Shown here: one piece after another, positions 61,601 through 64,000 of the stretch
Position numbering within the stretch: position 1 is the first letter of the stretch
How the letters are laid out: each line of letters starts with the position of its first letter
Assembly: GCF_902148855.1 (NCBI RefSeq)
Contig: NC_043974.1
Coordinates: forward strand, 21,701,950-21,765,949
Length of the DNA stretch: 64,000 nt
Reading direction: 5' to 3'
Source: Sphaeramia orbicularis
Lineage: Eukaryota; Chordata; Actinopteri; Kurtiformes; Apogonidae
The notes under the pieces: model-generated
Database searches by the model: none
The model's input: only the letters and a program-made list of their open reading frames with translations
What the model was told of the DNA's origin: nothing
Program-made: the position numbers and the translations under genes

Positions 61601-62295
61601 CTCCTCACTTCACTTTACACGAGTGCCAGGTGTGAAAATAAACACCAGCCCCCACAAATCACCTGTTGTTCTTTTCGGCATGTCAGACTATTCAATGGCC
61701 AATAAAAAGAAAGAAAAAATCAACTGCAATTGGCTAGATGAATAGAGGGAGGGAGTTTTTCTGATAATGGCTCTTATTGGTTTTGGAAGTTGGAAACATG
61801 GAATAGTGTTCACCAGTTGGTCAAATGAGGTGTCAATCAAAAGAAAAGAAGTTCTTATGTTTGCAGGTGACTAGTACCACATGGCTGCTGGCTAACTCCC
61901 ATTTTCTTTAGCATAAGTGGAAAATAATACACACGTGATGCGAAACGCAGTAGACTTTATGGATGAAATACTCTGTGTGGATGAATTATTTCACTGGAGC
62001 AGATTTACTGGACCTTTCTTTGATGGAGTTATAGGACTGAGGCCTCATTGGTGAGTTGCATTTGTTTGTTTGTTTGTTTGTTTGTTTGTGGCTGGTCTGA
62101 AAACAAATGCTTATTGATCCTGCTGCTATGCTTGAATGATGAAATGGTATGCATTATTAAAACCTTTCCAATGATGTATAACATGTGGTTACTCAAACTC
62201 AGTGTTGATTACAAAATGAATTAAGTGTTAAGGGCGTTGGGCCTGTGGGCGGGCTGTTGGAGTTGCAATGGGTTATTAATGTCCAGAATGATCAC

Positions 62296-62297
<2 letters not shown>
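61601..62297. other. Intergenic, nothing recognised
   Basis: A (GTTT)n tract at 62063-62089. No gene, RNA or repeat terminus was identified. Confidence 0.45.
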
Positions 62298-62336
<39 letters not shown>

Positions 62337-62487
62337 TTTACCAGCACAGCATGAAATGTTGATCACTATGCTATCAGCTGTTATAGCTGTTTACTGGTTT
62401 TAATGTAAAGGGAAAAAACAGAACATTACTGAAAACTCTGTTCCAATACTTTGTATGTTTTGGCAATACCATTGTTAGTATAACTGA

Positions 62488-62535
<48 letters not shown>
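62298..62535. repeat. (TG)n and (TA)n microsatellites
   Basis: TG tract at 62298-62335 and TA tract at about 62494-62535. The second abuts the inverted-repeat element that follows. Confidence 0.9.
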
Positions 62536-62538
<3 letters not shown>

Positions 62539-62544
62539 ATATAT

Positions 62545-63330
62545 GTCGAGGCCCAAAACGGAATCTGTCCCGATTTTGAAGCGGGCAGGCCCAGAATGGA
62601 ATTCTATTCTAGGCCGGCCTAGAATGGAATCCTAACTCAACCTGGCCCAATTCAGAATCAGGCCAGCCCAGATTGGAATTCTATTCTGGGCTGGCCTAGA
62701 ATGGAATCCTGCTGCTATAATGTTATTTTTATACCATGTTTAATGCAAATGATCTAAATTATTACAAAAATTGATACATGGAATTTGCAAATATGTGAAA
62801 AAAAAATGAAACAAACAACATTTTAATTGTAAACTATAATACACTTTATTTACAAATAGAACCTAGTGGCACTCCCCACCAATATATGGTACAGTGAAAT
62901 CGACTGAAATTGACAATAGTTACTCAAGGTATGTAAGACTGAAAATGTAAATCGGCACTAATAGACCAAAAATGTCACATTGTTGAATGTGCAATCAAAC
63001 TTGCACTGAAGTCTTAGAACTTGTTCTGGCATCCCTGGTTGTTCACGTGGCACTTGGTAGAACACTTGAGTCCAGCTTTCTTGTAGTGGCATTTATTCAA
63101 AATACAGCTCCCACGGCTCTGGCCTGATTCTGAATTGGGCCAGTTGAGTTAGGATTCCATTCTGGGCCGGCCCAGAATGGAATCCTATAGAGATTCCATT
63201 CTAGGCTGGCCTAGAATAGAATTCCATTCTGGGCCGGCCCGCTTCAGAATCTGGCCGGCCCAAAATGGAATTCCATTTTTGATTCTGATTCCGATTCTGA
63301 ATCGGGACAGATTCCGTTTTGGGCCTCGAC
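62545..63330. mobile_element. TIR element built of GGCCGGCCCAGAATGGAAT units
   Basis: GTCGAGGCCCAAAACGGAAT and its inverse are the ends, embedded in ATAT. Each arm (62545-62710, 63110-63330) is a mosaic of imperfect inverted subrepeats (CCAGAATGGAATTCTATTCTGG type). The centre (62711-63109) is AT-rich with no ORF. GC content of the arms contrasts sharply with the flanks. Class unknown. Confidence 0.75.
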
Positions 63331-64000
63331 ATATATATTTTTTTTATGTCCAGGGTGCATCTCTATCAGAAAGTGTGCCATTGGTCAGTTCCCCGTATGC
63401 TTTAGGACTGTTACCTCATATCTGTCTGTTCTTTTTAATGTGATACCTCAGTAATGTGAACAAAGTTTCACTTGAACTCAAGAAGCAACTGATTAGCAAC
63501 TGATGGTAGCCAAAGGTCAAAGGTCAAGGTTGTTGTTGCCTTACAATTCATAATTGTGATCATAACTGTTAGTAAATAAGAGAACTGTATAAACAGATGG
63601 TGATGTCTGGATATTGAATACATCTTTGTCAGATGTATTGTATTCTCCATAGACTTATTTTAGTTTACAGTGTCCACTACTACAGCGGTCTGACATTACA
63701 GACTTACATCCTGTGCTTACAATAGTCTCATCAGTTATTGTGTGTGTTTGCTGTGCATGGCAGCACTGCAGAGACTTCCTGTTCTCAACCACATGGACGA
63801 AGCGAGCGGGGTCTTACAGATGTACATGACAAGAGCATTTCGAAACCTAATCTTTAGTCTGCTGACCACATAGAAGTAGAAAGAAAAGATCATTGCATTG
63901 CAGTGTGTTTAGACGGCAACTCGTAAAGGCTGAGGTTCAGAACTTGCACACTGTGGGGATGAGGTTGGCAGTCTGCACGAAATCACATCGGCCACTTGTT
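63331..64000. other. Intergenic with third ACTTCCTGTTCT block
   Basis: 63773-63890 (GACTTCCTGTTCTCAACCAC, then GAGCGGGGTCTTACAGATG and GCTGACCACATAGAAG) parallels 59568-59670. The window ends without reaching any exon. Confidence 0.35.

Overview
The window is nuclear DNA from a bony fish, most likely a percomorph teleost. It is AT-rich and full of teleost-type repeats (an RTE/Rex3-like LINE end, L2- and CR1-like tails, a Tc1 element, hAT and TTAA-flanked MITEs, a tRNA-derived SINE). All real genes belong to one family, the novel immune-type receptors (NITRs) of teleosts. The genus cannot be read from the sequence.

There are seven complete NITR-like genes, all on the minus strand: gene A (1128-4271), D (9868-15080), B (20003-22571), C (28762-31974), E (36441-40569), F (46521-47976) and G (51713-55842). 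A degraded leader-exon relic lies at about 4485-5110. I found no other host gene. The usual plan is a 55-bp signal-peptide exon, one large exon holding the V and I immunoglobulin domains, a transmembrane exon, a 44-bp linker exon and an ITIM-type tail exon, with splice phases 1-1-1-0. Gene D departs from this: its Ig and transmembrane parts form one exon. The I domains carry the NITR hallmark of a YYCAVASCG strand followed by a J-like FGNGT motif. All seven reading frames are open over their full length once introns are removed.

A, B and C are recent copies of one segmental duplication. B and C are nearly identical and form a tandem pair of roughly 5-7 kb units. Their junction is occupied by a 3.6-kb element (24589-28229) with long terminal inverted repeats made of tandem ACTAGTTAACTAGT units. 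Its interior looks like a captured transcription unit. Insertions missing from one copy give a relative history: a 453-bp MITE entered before the B/C split and is absent from A; a hAT MITE and a Tc1 element entered only unit C; a TTAA element entered only A.

D, E, F and G are older, diverged members. D, E and G have a canonical LHYAAL ITIM. A, B and C have PHYAAL. F has lost the motif. D, E and G share a CCAAT box about 70-75 bp upstream of the start and a CATG palindrome further up. A, B and C share a TCATGTGA site 102 bp upstream.

The rest of the window is nested mobile elements: piggyBac-type TTAA MITEs, hAT elements with 8-bp target duplications, a family with GTGCTTCTATGAAACTGG termini, foldback-like elements, LINE 3' ends and microsatellites. 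From about 56 to 64 kb there is no recognisable gene. Exon coordinates come from reading splice sites by eye and from consistency among the seven paralogues; no transcript data were available.
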